A stretch of DNA of 64,000 bases from Flavobacteriales bacterium UBA1531 (lineage in GTDB: Bacteria; Bacteroidota; Bacteroidia; Flavobacteriales_D; Sanyastnellaceae). The notes under the pieces were generated by a model, which searched no databases, was not told where the DNA came from, and saw only the letters and a program-made list of their open reading frames with translations. How positions within the stretch are numbered: the first letter of the stretch is position 1; the number at the start of each line of letters is the position of its first letter. The position numbers were made by a program, and so were the translations under genes. The stretch is taken from assembly GCA_002323795.1 (NCBI GenBank), contig DCPZ01000057.1:62001-126000 (forward strand). Reading direction: 5' to 3'. This document shows, in pieces, positions 40,860 through 49,178 of the stretch.

Positions 40860-42158
40860 TCACAACGTTGTATCGGGAATTTGACTAACGACAACGGTTT
40901 GGACTTTGCTCCTACCAACTTGTTCGACGGTGATGAGGCAGTGCTCAAAACGCAATGTAAATCCGGGTTCAGGAATTTCTTCGGCGTGATGAAGGACCAA
41001 GCCTCCAATGGTTTCGTAGTCGTCCAATTCGGGCATTGAAAGGTGGTATGCTTCGTTCATCTCTTCCACATCAAGTCTAGCCGACAGGCGCCAGCGGCCT
41101 GAGTCCAATTCTTCTTCGATCAGTTCTTCGGTGTCGTGCTCGTCCTCAATGTCTCCGATGAGCTGTTCCATGATATCTTCCATGGTTAGAATTCCCGAAG
41201 TACCGCCAAACTCATCCACAACGATGGCGAGATGCCGTTTCCTTTGAATGAACCGCTTCAGCACATCATCGGCGGGCATCGGCTCGGGAACCACGAATGT
41301 GGGATGAAGAACGCTTTTTATGGATTCCGGGTCTTTGAATAAATCCTTGGAGTGGACATAGCCAATGGTTTGATCGATGTCGCCTCGGTAAATGACAATT
41401 TTCGATAGACCAGTTGAAATAAAAAGTTCTTTCACCTCCTCCAATGGGGTTTCTAAATCAACAGCCACGACTTCATTTCGCGGCACAAGACAGTCTCGCG
41501 CCAGCACAGTATTGAACTCGAGTGCGTTTTGCATGATTTGCAATTCGTGTTCTAACTCTTGCTCGGGTTCCATCCTCCCGCTAATTTCACGAATGAAATG
41601 ATCCAAGTCAGTCGCTCCAAGTTGCTCCCGCGATGTATCTGTTGATTTTGCAGATTTCCCCAACAATTGAATTGAAATCCGGCTCAAAGCGACCACGATG
41701 TAGCCTGGAATCGTGAGCAGGTAGTGAATGGTGATGAGGGGCGCAGCAAAAAACTTCAGCCAAAAGTTGGCATTCGCATGGAAGAGGGCTTTTGGAATAA
41801 ACTCTGCGAGGACCAGAATTACAGCTGTGGTCAATGCGGTTTGAGTAGCGAGCACGGTAAATGGGTTGGCTGCTACGGTCCAATCGCTGACTTGAAAAAT
41901 CGAATTGCTAATCAAGGCGCCCGATTCCAGTCCGCAAAAGACCAATGCGAGATTGTTTCCAACTAGCATGGTCGCAATAAAAAGCTGGGGACGGTCCGCG
42001 AGATGTGTTAGGATCTTGCCTTGCCAAGTGCTCTTGGCATCCAACTCTATTTGCAGACGATTGGCCGAAACATAAGCAATCTCCATTCCAGAGAAAAATG
42101 CTGAGGCAAGCAGCGAAATGAAGATTATGAGCAGCGAACTGGCGGGGTCAGGATCCAT
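40860..42158 (-). CDS. CNNM/CBS/CorC-domain membrane protein (hemolysin C family)
   Basis: A 432-residue protein with a DUF21/CNNM membrane domain (four spans, about 5-185), a CBS pair (about 205-325) with VVDEFGGTSGILTMEDIMEQ, and a C-terminal CorC_HlyC domain. Family members are linked to magnesium efflux or Mg-dependent membrane stress. It is a paralogue of gldE in the same run of genes, with the same domain order. The ATG at 42158 is chosen over a TTG at 42176. Ion specificity cannot be read from the sequence. Confidence 0.85.
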   Translation of the reverse strand: MDPDPASSLLIIFISLLASAFFSGMEIAYVSANRLQIELDAKSTWQGKILTHLADRPQLFIATMLVGNNLALVFCGLESGALISNSIFQVSDWTVAANPFTVLATQTALTTAVILVLAEFIPKALFHANANFWLKFFAAPLITIHYLLTIPGYIVVALSRISIQLLGKSAKSTDTSREQLGATDLDHFIREISGRMEPEQELEHELQIMQNALEFNTVLARDCLVPRNEVVAVDLETPLEEVKELFISTGLSKIVIYRGDIDQTIGYVHSKDLFKDPESIKSVLHPTFVVPEPMPADDVLKRFIQRKRHLAIVVDEFGGTSGILTMEDIMEQLIGDIEDEHDTEELIEEELDSGRWRLSARLDVEEMNEAYHLSMPELDDYETIGGLVLHHAEEIPEPGFTLRFEHCLITVEQVGRSKVQTVVVSQIPDTTL

Positions 42159-42196
42159 GGAGGGTATCAATTGCAAGTCTAAGATAATGCGCGCTA

Positions 42197-42400
42197 CTAT
42201 TTGCGCTCCATCTTTTTCCTGAAATACCGTCTAAAGCCGTACCATGCAATTGCTATGAGCGGCAGGACAGCGAGCTGTTTACGCTCTTCCCATCCGTCCT
42301 GGACGATGAGCCAAACCGTTGTACAAACGCAAATTATGATGACGATGAGCCAGAACTTTTCTGCTGTTTTATTGATGCGGCTGATGGTTTCTTGGTCCAT
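42197..42400 (-). CDS. small single-span membrane protein (67 aa), conserved position
   Basis: A 67-residue protein with a hydrophobic segment (FWLIVIIICVCTTVWLIV, about 17-34), possibly a second (LAVLPLIAIAWYGF, about 43-56), and a basic tail (RRYFRKKMERK) that should face the cytoplasm. It lies 17 bases after lptC and 20 bases before the CNNM/CBS gene, so it is cotranscribed with both. I cannot assign a function. The tight spacing and normal-looking composition argue that it is real. Confidence 0.7.
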   Translation of the reverse strand: MDQETISRINKTAEKFWLIVIIICVCTTVWLIVQDGWEERKQLAVLPLIAIAWYGFRRYFRKKMERK

Positions 42401-42417
42401 GGTATGAAACTCGATAA

Positions 42418-42990
42418 CTAATTAAATTTTTCGGATCCCTCAAGGATAATCTCTCCTTTTGGGCGTATGACCTCGTAGTTTTCGAATCGCCCATCAGATT
42501 CCAGCCCTTCCCCAAACAAGATGCCCTGATCACTAGTGATTGTGACGGGTCGATTCGTCCATACCCGATTCGAATCTTCGGCCCAGACCAAGTATTCAGT
42601 TTCTAAAATATCGCCTTTTCTATTGCTCAGAATGACTTCGTGCTCAGCCACAAGGCGCAGCTGTTTTTCATCCAGTGAAGCCCACTGTGCTTGCAGGTAA
42701 GCTTCATGGTCTGATTCATCTCCATCAATGAAAAGTTCCATGCCTTTTCGCACTTCCACGAGGTCCTCGGGCGATTTCGCAGACCCACCTTCGATGCGTG
42801 TCATTTCTCCAGCTTTCAACACGTGCATGGTTTTACCGCGTTCAGAGTAGGTAAATGTTCCTTGCAAGATTCGTTGCATGAGCGGCTCTTCCGAGGCTTG
42901 GACTTCTGAAACCTCCTCGTCTGAATTCGAGCAGCTTGAGAAAACCAGCCCCATAAGCATTACACGGATGAACAGCGTAAAGAAATTCAA
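42418..42990 (-). CDS. lptC: LPS export protein LptC, lipoprotein-like form
   Basis: Part of the periplasmic LPS bridge between LptFG and LptA. The 190-residue protein has repeated beta strands of the OstA/LptC type (RIEGGSAKSPEDLVEVRKGM, VTITSDQGILFGEGLESDG). Its N-terminus ends in LVFSSC, where a cysteine at residue 20 could be lipidated, unlike E. coli LptC with its plain membrane anchor. The frame starts with TTG at 42990; the in-frame ATGs further in would leave too short a signal. lptB is in another operon of this window. Confidence 0.8.
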   Translation of the reverse strand: MNFFTLFIRVMLMGLVFSSCSNSDEEVSEVQASEEPLMQRILQGTFTYSERGKTMHVLKAGEMTRIEGGSAKSPEDLVEVRKGMELFIDGDESDHEAYLQAQWASLDEKQLRLVAEHEVILSNRKGDILETEYLVWAEDSNRVWTNRPVTITSDQGILFGEGLESDGRFENYEVIRPKGEIILEGSEKFN

Positions 42991-43005
42991 TGCTTTCGTC
43001 TTCGT

Positions 43006-44421
43006 TTAGCGCACGCGAATCGTAGTCTTTTCGCCGCTGCAGGGACACCCTGCAATCGGAGGGATCGTGATTTCATTTCCAACGCTCTTTCCAACCGTGA
43101 AGATTTCTTCAACACTCGGAAACTGTTTGCTGTTGCTGTTCAGCTTCTTACGTGCTTTTGCAGCCGTCTCTTCATCGCCTTTGTTTACAGCACGCTGGTA
43201 GTAATCACATGCACGTAAATAAGCAAGACGCTTGCCCAATGCACCATCATCACAATTCGAGGCAGCGCCGGCGATGGCGTCTCCAATAAGCATGAACGCA
43301 TCCGCACTTTCGCCATTGATTGCCAGTACCTTCTGCGCATAACTTCGAGCCGTGCTCGTTTTGCCTAGGAAAGAAGCAACTTTACCTGTCTTCAGCAAAT
43401 ACATTTCCATTTCGGCGCAGTCCCCGCAAAGTTCAACTGCTTGCTCCATGTAGCGAAGCGCTTCTGAGAAGTTTTCCACTTTAGCTTGCTCACCGCCGAT
43501 GGCAAATGCCGATGGATGACTTGGCTCTTGGGCGTGCACAGCTTCGGCCACGGGCAGGTATAGGTCATTGTCCGTGCAGTCTTTCTGATTCAAAAGACGC
43601 AGTACTTTTTTCTTCAATTCAAAATTGGCAGTATCAGCAGCCACTTTTTCGCTGAGCACAGGCACCATGTCTTCACAATTGGCAATCGCGATGAAGACTT
43701 TGTCAATGTTTGACTTTGCTTTCTCATACTTCTCTGCGTCTTTGGGTTTCGCTGTTGCTGCTGCAACTGCGACGCCGTCTTCAATGAAAGCGATCAACAT
43801 GAGGTATTCCGTGAGCATTTCTCCAAGTCGTTCGCGAGCGGTTGCGTCGTCTTCGATTGCTTTCATTGCGTAGAATGAGGTCACATAGTAAGTACTCAAC
43901 ACTTTTGACCACAAAGCAGCAGGAATTGCCCGAGTAATTGCGGTGTCTGCACCGAGACATTCAATGCTTTCTTTGAGCATAGCAGTGGCCTCTGCCGCTC
44001 CAGGTTTCTTGAAAATCTTATAATGATCCATGCCCTTTTGGGCGAGAACCATGCAGTTGTTTTTGGGGTACTTCTTGGTGGAAGGAAACAATTCCATTCT
44101 CTGATCGTAGAGCTCAAAAATGCTATCAGTGATGGACGCTCTCCGCGCGTCATCCTCAGTGCTTTTCAGTTGGTTGTTCAAAAAAGTAACACCATCTCGC
44201 AAGATATTTTCAGTAGCAGTGAGCGGACATACGTTGCAGGCTTTTTTCCACTGAATGAATGCCTCATCGTAATTTTTCTGCTTTTTGTAGCTCCGGTAGA
44301 CGCTAATAGCCTCTTTGCAAAGCAGTTGTTGGTCTTCCGTTTCGCCATAACGCTCTTGAGCGAATGAGGTGATTGGCAACAATAGTGTTGCGAGGATAAG
44401 GGTAAACAATCTCATAGTCAT
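43006..44421 (-). CDS. exported TPR-repeat protein
   Basis: A 471-residue periplasmic or outer-membrane-associated protein with a signal peptide (MRLFTLILATLLLPITSFAQ). The rest is helical and repeat-like; the clearest TPR units are at about 320-430 (EALRYMEQAVELCGDCAEM, and ASFLGKTSTARSYAQKVLAI). Cysteines at repeat ends (CNVCPL, CGDCAE) could form disulfides in the periplasm. It lies between the outer-membrane protein and lptC, 11 and 15 bases apart. TPR proteins here may act as adaptors for envelope assembly, but no function is known. ATGs at 44421 and 44415 are both possible starts. Confidence 0.75.
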   Translation of the reverse strand: MTMRLFTLILATLLLPITSFAQERYGETEDQQLLCKEAISVYRSYKKQKNYDEAFIQWKKACNVCPLTATENILRDGVTFLNNQLKSTEDDARRASITDSIFELYDQRMELFPSTKKYPKNNCMVLAQKGMDHYKIFKKPGAAEATAMLKESIECLGADTAITRAIPAALWSKVLSTYYVTSFYAMKAIEDDATARERLGEMLTEYLMLIAFIEDGVAVAAATAKPKDAEKYEKAKSNIDKVFIAIANCEDMVPVLSEKVAADTANFELKKKVLRLLNQKDCTDNDLYLPVAEAVHAQEPSHPSAFAIGGEQAKVENFSEALRYMEQAVELCGDCAEMEMYLLKTGKVASFLGKTSTARSYAQKVLAINGESADAFMLIGDAIAGAASNCDDGALGKRLAYLRACDYYQRAVNKGDEETAAKARKKLNSNSKQFPSVEEIFTVGKSVGNEITIPPIAGCPCSGEKTTIRVR

Positions 44422-44432
44422 ATTTTTCAAAC

Positions 44433-45875
44433 TCAGTCATATAATCGCGGCACGAGCCAATTGTTCTTGAAAAAGGGCATCAAAGACACACCTAAGTTGA
44501 TGCGGTAAATGCTCTCTTCAAAGCCATCGCCTTCCACCGAACGCGTTCCAAATTCCATGCCGAAATGAATTCGACTCAATGATCGACTGCCGACGAGTGG
44601 AATGGTTGCTCCCGCAGATGCCATTTTGTAAGCCATTGGATTCTCATCAATTTTAAAAGGTTGGTTCCCCTTTGCCAGGCCAAGCCGGTAAACTGCCTTG
44701 CCCCAGGTTGGGTTCCTTTGCTCCGAATTTCCGAGGTTGAAATGAAAGCCAAAACGCATGGTTTTCGCATCAACCCAACTAACGCCGTCTGACAGTAATT
44801 CTGGAGCCATTTCGTCATCTACATCACCCCAAGCTGTGCTTGAATATTCCAATGCAGCTGCCCATCTCATGCCATCTGAGCGGTCATAATGTAGACTCAA
44901 CGCGCCATTCAAAGATTGCGGCATTCGGCCTTGAAAATTAGGGAGTGAAGAAAAAGCAGAGGTGTCCAAATTCACTGGAACCCCACCCAAGGTTTGCGTT
45001 GTTTCGTCCAAACTGTAAATGTCAGAGGACAATGCCGACTCGGGAGTATATGCTCCGCCGATGCGCAATGCCATGCTATTTTTGAACTCTCGATTTGCGT
45101 TGTAACGGACAAACAACAGTTGGTCCAATATGACTCCAATGTCTGTTGAGAGGCTTCGGTGCTGAGCGGTCACGCGGGCTCTGTGGTCGAGAAACGTAGG
45201 GTCTATGATGTCCAATGTTGACGTCCGACTGACTTGTCCAAAAAGATACTGTGTTTGGACGCCAACGTGCAACGAGCGGTTGCTCACGCGGATGCTATCT
45301 GCATCGCCGGCCGGCACAAAGCTTGTGGAGCGAAATACGCGTGCCCAACCGAGGTTTGCATTGCTCAATCCGCCGGCTCCAATGTAACGCTCTTCAACAA
45401 CTCCGATTCCTTCGACGTCAGAGGTCCGACTGATTGCGTAGCCCGAGTTGCTATAGCTAGAAACGCCGAGAATTAATGCGTTCTTTCCGTTCTTTCGTTT
45501 GACCACGATTCCCATGGGGCCCGCTGTGCCATAGGTCGCTACAGCTTCATCGCCATTCCCTTGGCGCATCGCGAGATTGCTTATGATTCCCGAACCTTGT
45601 AGTGTAGTTTGGGTCAAAAACGTTGCAGAGGCCGGATTTCCGGGGTTGAATTGATATGAATTGGCCAAGCCTGTCTCCATGCCTGCTAAACCGGTTGCAA
45701 CTGGAGTATTCACTTGGTTGATGAGTCCAAAGCCAAACCGCGAATAAGGAGAGAATTCGCTTTGCTGTGCAGACGCATTCGCCTGAAGCGTTAAGATGCA
45801 ACCAAATGCAATTAAGGCCTTGAAGAAAGTAGAGCAGATCAAACGCATCAAGGGGCGATGATTATGAATTGACAT
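44433..45875 (-). CDS. outer-membrane beta-barrel protein of unknown function
   Basis: A barrel protein of about 480 residues with a signal peptide (FFKALIAFGCILTLQANASA) and a mature start SEFSPYSRFGFGL, followed by alternating strands with many aromatic residues and a positioning pattern like OmpP1/FadL-type porins. The last residues are NNWLVPRLYD. It lies next to coaX and the TPR protein. The longest frame starts at a TTG inside coaX; I use the ATG at 45875, and the ATG at 45848 gives an even more typical signal peptide. Transport of hydrophobic compounds would be a guess. Confidence 0.72.
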   Translation of the reverse strand: MSIHNHRPLMRLICSTFFKALIAFGCILTLQANASAQQSEFSPYSRFGFGLINQVNTPVATGLAGMETGLANSYQFNPGNPASATFLTQTTLQGSGIISNLAMRQGNGDEAVATYGTAGPMGIVVKRKNGKNALILGVSSYSNSGYAISRTSDVEGIGVVEERYIGAGGLSNANLGWARVFRSTSFVPAGDADSIRVSNRSLHVGVQTQYLFGQVSRTSTLDIIDPTFLDHRARVTAQHRSLSTDIGVILDQLLFVRYNANREFKNSMALRIGGAYTPESALSSDIYSLDETTQTLGGVPVNLDTSAFSSLPNFQGRMPQSLNGALSLHYDRSDGMRWAAALEYSSTAWGDVDDEMAPELLSDGVSWVDAKTMRFGFHFNLGNSEQRNPTWGKAVYRLGLAKGNQPFKIDENPMAYKMASAGATIPLVGSRSLSRIHFGMEFGTRSVEGDGFEESIYRINLGVSLMPFFKNNWLVPRLYD

Positions 45876-45888
45876 CACGCGATTGGGG

Positions 45889-46668
45889 TTATTGCTTTTG
45901 GACAAGGTCTTTTAAAATTAGGTGGAATCCTTTCCAAGTGAGTTTTGGGTCGGCAAAAATGGGGCAGGGAGTGCGGAGTTCCAAGCATTCAGCATCTCCT
46001 CCTGTCAGAGCAACGCGAAAATCTCCAAATTCGGTATGAAATGCCTCGATTCTTTGTTGTAATTCGGCATTCACTCCGCCTATGGCGCCAGCTAACAAGC
46101 ATTCGATGGTGTTTGTTCCTAAATGAAGACCAACACCCTCCATTGCGGTTTCACGCCAATTTTCCGGAAATGGCAGGTTTGAGGTGCCCGCATACATTGC
46201 ACGAAGGCGCAAATCAATGCCTGGTGCGATTGATCCGCCTGAAAATTTTCCCGCTTGGATCCAATCGGCGGTGATGCAGGTTCCAATATCGATGACGAGC
46301 CAATGCGATTCGGAATCTTCCGATAAGACAGCTCGTGCATTGGCTGCACGGTCGAGACCTAGCGTATCCATCGTGGTATACGTTGATTCCAATCCTACCA
46401 ATTCAGCATTTTCCAGTTGAAACACACTGCTTGTGCCTGGCTTCGTGCCTGAGCACGTTTCTATCCACTCATTCCAAAATGATGTCAACGGCCCGGAAGC
46501 GGCAATCAAAGTGTAGCGTGGCAATTGTTTGGATGCCAATGCATGTTTGCCGTGTTCTTCCGCCGCCTCATCGGCAATCACTTGGACCACTTGGTCATTT
46601 TTGAAAATGACAAGTTTGGTGCGGGTATTCCCAGCGTCAAGCACCCAATGCTCTTGGTCGTTGCTCAT
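45889..46668 (-). CDS. coaX: type III pantothenate kinase
   Basis: Phosphorylates pantothenate, the first step from vitamin B5 to coenzyme A. The 259-residue ASKHA-fold protein has the phosphate loop DAGNTRTKLVIF near residue 11, a second motif GLDRAANARAVL, and the catalytic region DIGTCITADWIQ with GGSIAPGIDLR. The ATG at 46668 overlaps the gldD stop as ATGA; an ATG at 46680 is the alternative. panD, which supplies beta-alanine for the same pathway, is at 93-446. Confidence 0.93.
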   Translation of the reverse strand: MSNDQEHWVLDAGNTRTKLVIFKNDQVVQVIADEAAEEHGKHALASKQLPRYTLIAASGPLTSFWNEWIETCSGTKPGTSSVFQLENAELVGLESTYTTMDTLGLDRAANARAVLSEDSESHWLVIDIGTCITADWIQAGKFSGGSIAPGIDLRLRAMYAGTSNLPFPENWRETAMEGVGLHLGTNTIECLLAGAIGGVNAELQQRIEAFHTEFGDFRVALTGGDAECLELRTPCPIFADPKLTWKGFHLILKDLVQKQ

Positions 46669-47267
46669 GAGTTTCCCCATTTCAAGGTTTCGATGACCTG
46701 CACCAAGTCTTTTTTCACCTGTTTTAGAGTTGGTGCTATGCTGTCTGGGTTGGGCACATTGTTGAAGTAGACCGAGCCGCGAAGGAAATGCTGTATGCTG
46801 TCGGTGGCTAAAAATTGCAGCGGTGTCGCAACAGGGCCTGATAATTCATAAAGCAGTCCACTGACGTTGTTTTCAGGAAAGTGAAATCCATTTGCGGCAA
46901 TGCCTGTTGCTTTCATTTCATGAGCGAAGACCATTTGGTGAGCATCCTCCAGCATGCCGTAGAAATGGCTTTCAGATTGAAGGGGGATGTAGCTGCAATG
47001 GATTTTTGCATCGAAGTTGGGGAAGGAGATGTTAAACCAATGATCCTGAGCAACCTTCTTCTGAGCGATCAATTCGATTTTGGAATATTGAGGTACATCG
47101 AAGTGGATTCCACAGGGGTGGTCATACGCTCGGTATACTGCTTCCGGAATATCAATTCGGTGGTATCCGCGAGGTTTTGGGGTAGGCGTGTCTCTGCACG
47201 CAGATAGGCCTAGGAATGCCGCGAGTGCCACAACAATAATTCTGTAAACGTTGCGCTTAAAAGCCAT
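46665..47267 (-). CDS. gldD: gliding motility lipoprotein GldD
   Basis: A 200-residue lipoprotein needed for gliding in flavobacteria and found in gliding and non-gliding Bacteroidota. The signal ends in LGLSAC (Cys24). The conserved mature start PTPKPRGYHRIDIPE is followed by YDHPCGIHFDVP and a central core (FNISFPNFDAKIHCSYIP). Its start overlaps the gldE stop by 11 bases, the standard gldE-gldD order. Its molecular role in motility or type IX secretion is not known. Confidence 0.92.
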   Translation of the reverse strand: MAFKRNVYRIIVVALAAFLGLSACRDTPTPKPRGYHRIDIPEAVYRAYDHPCGIHFDVPQYSKIELIAQKKVAQDHWFNISFPNFDAKIHCSYIPLQSESHFYGMLEDAHQMVFAHEMKATGIAANGFHFPENNVSGLLYELSGPVATPLQFLATDSIQHFLRGSVYFNNVPNPDSIAPTLKQVKKDLVQVIETLKWGNS

Positions 47268-48615
47268 TGGTAACGTCTTTTTCTGGCAATGTCAATTTGA
47301 TGCGCAGGAGTTTCCGAGGAGTCGCTGCGTCAATCTTGAGTTCGACTCCTTGAAACATGAGTGATTCTCCGCTGCGCATAATTCGCCCTGCCTGCTCTGT
47401 GACGAATCCGCCTAACGTGTCGCTCTCACCTTTGGCTGCTTCCCAGGCCTCATCTGCGAGTCCAAGAATCCGGTAGACATCAATCAGAGCGGTTTTAGCT
47501 TCAATGACAAATGTCCTTTCATCGAGCCTTGAGTAGGCGATTTCCTCAGCATCAAATTCATCAGAGATTTCTCCGACAATTTCTTCCATGATGTCCTCAA
47601 GGGTGATTATTCCACTTGTGCCACCATATTCATCAACAACAACTGCGATATGCGTTTTACGCTCTTGAAATTCGCGCATGATGTCATCAATTTTTTTATT
47701 CTCCGGAACAAAATAAACGGGACGAATGAGTGAGGACCAAGCAACACCTTCTTCTTGCAAATGCGGCAAGAGATCTTTGGTGTGAAGAACGCCTTTGATT
47801 TCATCTTGTGAACCACTGTGCACGGGAATTCGGGAAAATCCGGATTCGATGATTTGAGCTTTCAATTGCTCCCAAGATTCATCGGATGATATGGACTCCA
47901 TGTCCGTGCGAGCGGTCATGACTTGTTTCGCATCTTTTGACCCCAATGCAACGATTCCTTCCAAGATACGTTGTTCTTCATCGCTCCTTTCGTTGTCTGC
48001 AGTGAGGTGAAGAGCTTGTTCGAGATCCTCAACAGAAAGGTCTGATACCGGCACCTCTACTCGCTTTCCAATCCATGTGCCGAGTCGGACAAGCGGTTTC
48101 CAGATTGGAGAGATGATCCGGCGCGAAACCAAAAGGGGTGTGGCCAGCATTTGAGCAAACTGCAAACGATTGTTTGTGGCGTAGACCTTTGGTACAACCT
48201 CCCCAAAAAGTAAAATTATAAAGGTGACTCCGCCAATGTGGACGGTCCAATAAACCCACGATTCGATGGCTTCTGAAGGGAGGATTTGTTCGACAATTAG
48301 CGTCGAAATCAAAATGATGATGATGTTGACAAGGTTGTTGAGCACCAAAATGGTTGCAAGCAAGTGACGCGGAGCCCGATCGGGGTCAGGGTGTTGCAAC
48401 AATTCCAGCGCCCGACCAGCAGCAGCTGAATTGCCGGCGCTCCTCCGGTGTTCTAACTCTTCTAAGTCTGCTGGCGTGAGGCTAAAGAAAGCAACCTCCG
48501 AACCTGATATTAGGGCACTAACAATCAGTAGAATCGCTATGCAGATTGAGGGTACGAGAATGCTATTTTGTCCAAAATCAATGGCTAGCAGCAGAGCGAT
48601 TTGAGGGGAATTCAA
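47257..48615 (-). CDS. gldE: gliding motility-associated protein GldE
   Basis: A 452-residue inner-membrane protein with a CNNM/DUF21 domain (about 20-205), a CBS pair (about 225-340, including VVDEYGGTSGIITLEDIMEE) and a C-terminal CorC_HlyC domain. It is called GldE because of its fixed place before gldD and after ssb. It shares domain order with the CNNM/CBS protein at 40860-42158. The longest frame starts with TTG at 48615, and no upstream ATG is in frame. Ion transport or sensing is a family-based guess. Confidence 0.9.
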   Translation of the reverse strand: MNSPQIALLLAIDFGQNSILVPSICIAILLIVSALISGSEVAFFSLTPADLEELEHRRSAGNSAAAGRALELLQHPDPDRAPRHLLATILVLNNLVNIIIILISTLIVEQILPSEAIESWVYWTVHIGGVTFIILLFGEVVPKVYATNNRLQFAQMLATPLLVSRRIISPIWKPLVRLGTWIGKRVEVPVSDLSVEDLEQALHLTADNERSDEEQRILEGIVALGSKDAKQVMTARTDMESISSDESWEQLKAQIIESGFSRIPVHSGSQDEIKGVLHTKDLLPHLQEEGVAWSSLIRPVYFVPENKKIDDIMREFQERKTHIAVVVDEYGGTSGIITLEDIMEEIVGEISDEFDAEEIAYSRLDERTFVIEAKTALIDVYRILGLADEAWEAAKGESDTLGGFVTEQAGRIMRSGESLMFQGVELKIDAATPRKLLRIKLTLPEKDVTNGF

Positions 48616-48653
48616 GCGGGTAGTTTGCGTTCAACAATTCCTTCTTTACCTTT

Positions 48654-49154
48654 TTAGAAAGGCAAGTCATCTGCGCTTGGTGCCACATTGGCTGCAGTCT
48701 CTTGAGCAGATGGAGCGGTTTCTTTGGAAGCTTCGGGCTTCTTTTCAAAAGAATTGGTTGATGCTGTGGAAGCGTTCATGGACTGATTTCCATTGGAGCT
48801 GCTCCCAGCTTGGTTCGAACTTGGGCGATCGAGCAGTTGCATCACATCAGCAACAACTTCTGTTGTGTAACGTTTCTGACCTTGTTGGTCTTCCCAAGAC
48901 CGTGTTTTGATCTTACCTTCAATGAAGACTTGAGATCCCTTTTTGAGGTATTTCTCAGCAGTTTCAGCCATTCCCCGCCAGATGACAATGTTGTGCCATT
49001 CCGTTTGGGTAATTCGTTCTCCTGTGTTCCGATCCTTGTAAGTTTCAGATGTTGCCATGGGAAATGAACACACTGCCACTCCATTTGGGGTGTAGCGCAT
49101 CTCGGGGTCCTTACCTAAATTTCCTACAAGGATTGCTTTATTTACTCCTGCCAT
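48654..49154 (-). CDS. ssb: single-stranded DNA-binding protein
   Basis: A 166-residue protein: OB-fold DNA-binding domain (about 1-108, [20 protein letters not shown]), a flexible linker rich in Ser, Asn and Ala, and the acidic tip SADDLPF that binds partner proteins of replication and repair. The ATG at 49154 is chosen; the seven extra residues of the longest frame are not family-like. It lies between mutY and gldE, 24 and 38 bases apart. Confidence 0.96.
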   Translation of the reverse strand: MAGVNKAILVGNLGKDPEMRYTPNGVAVCSFPMATSETYKDRNTGERITQTEWHNIVIWRGMAETAEKYLKKGSQVFIEGKIKTRSWEDQQGQKRYTTEVVADVMQLLDRPSSNQAGSSSNGNQSMNASTASTNSFEKKPEASKETAPSAQETAANVAPSADDLPF

Positions 49155-49178
49155 GAACCAAAAGTAAGCTAGCAAGGC

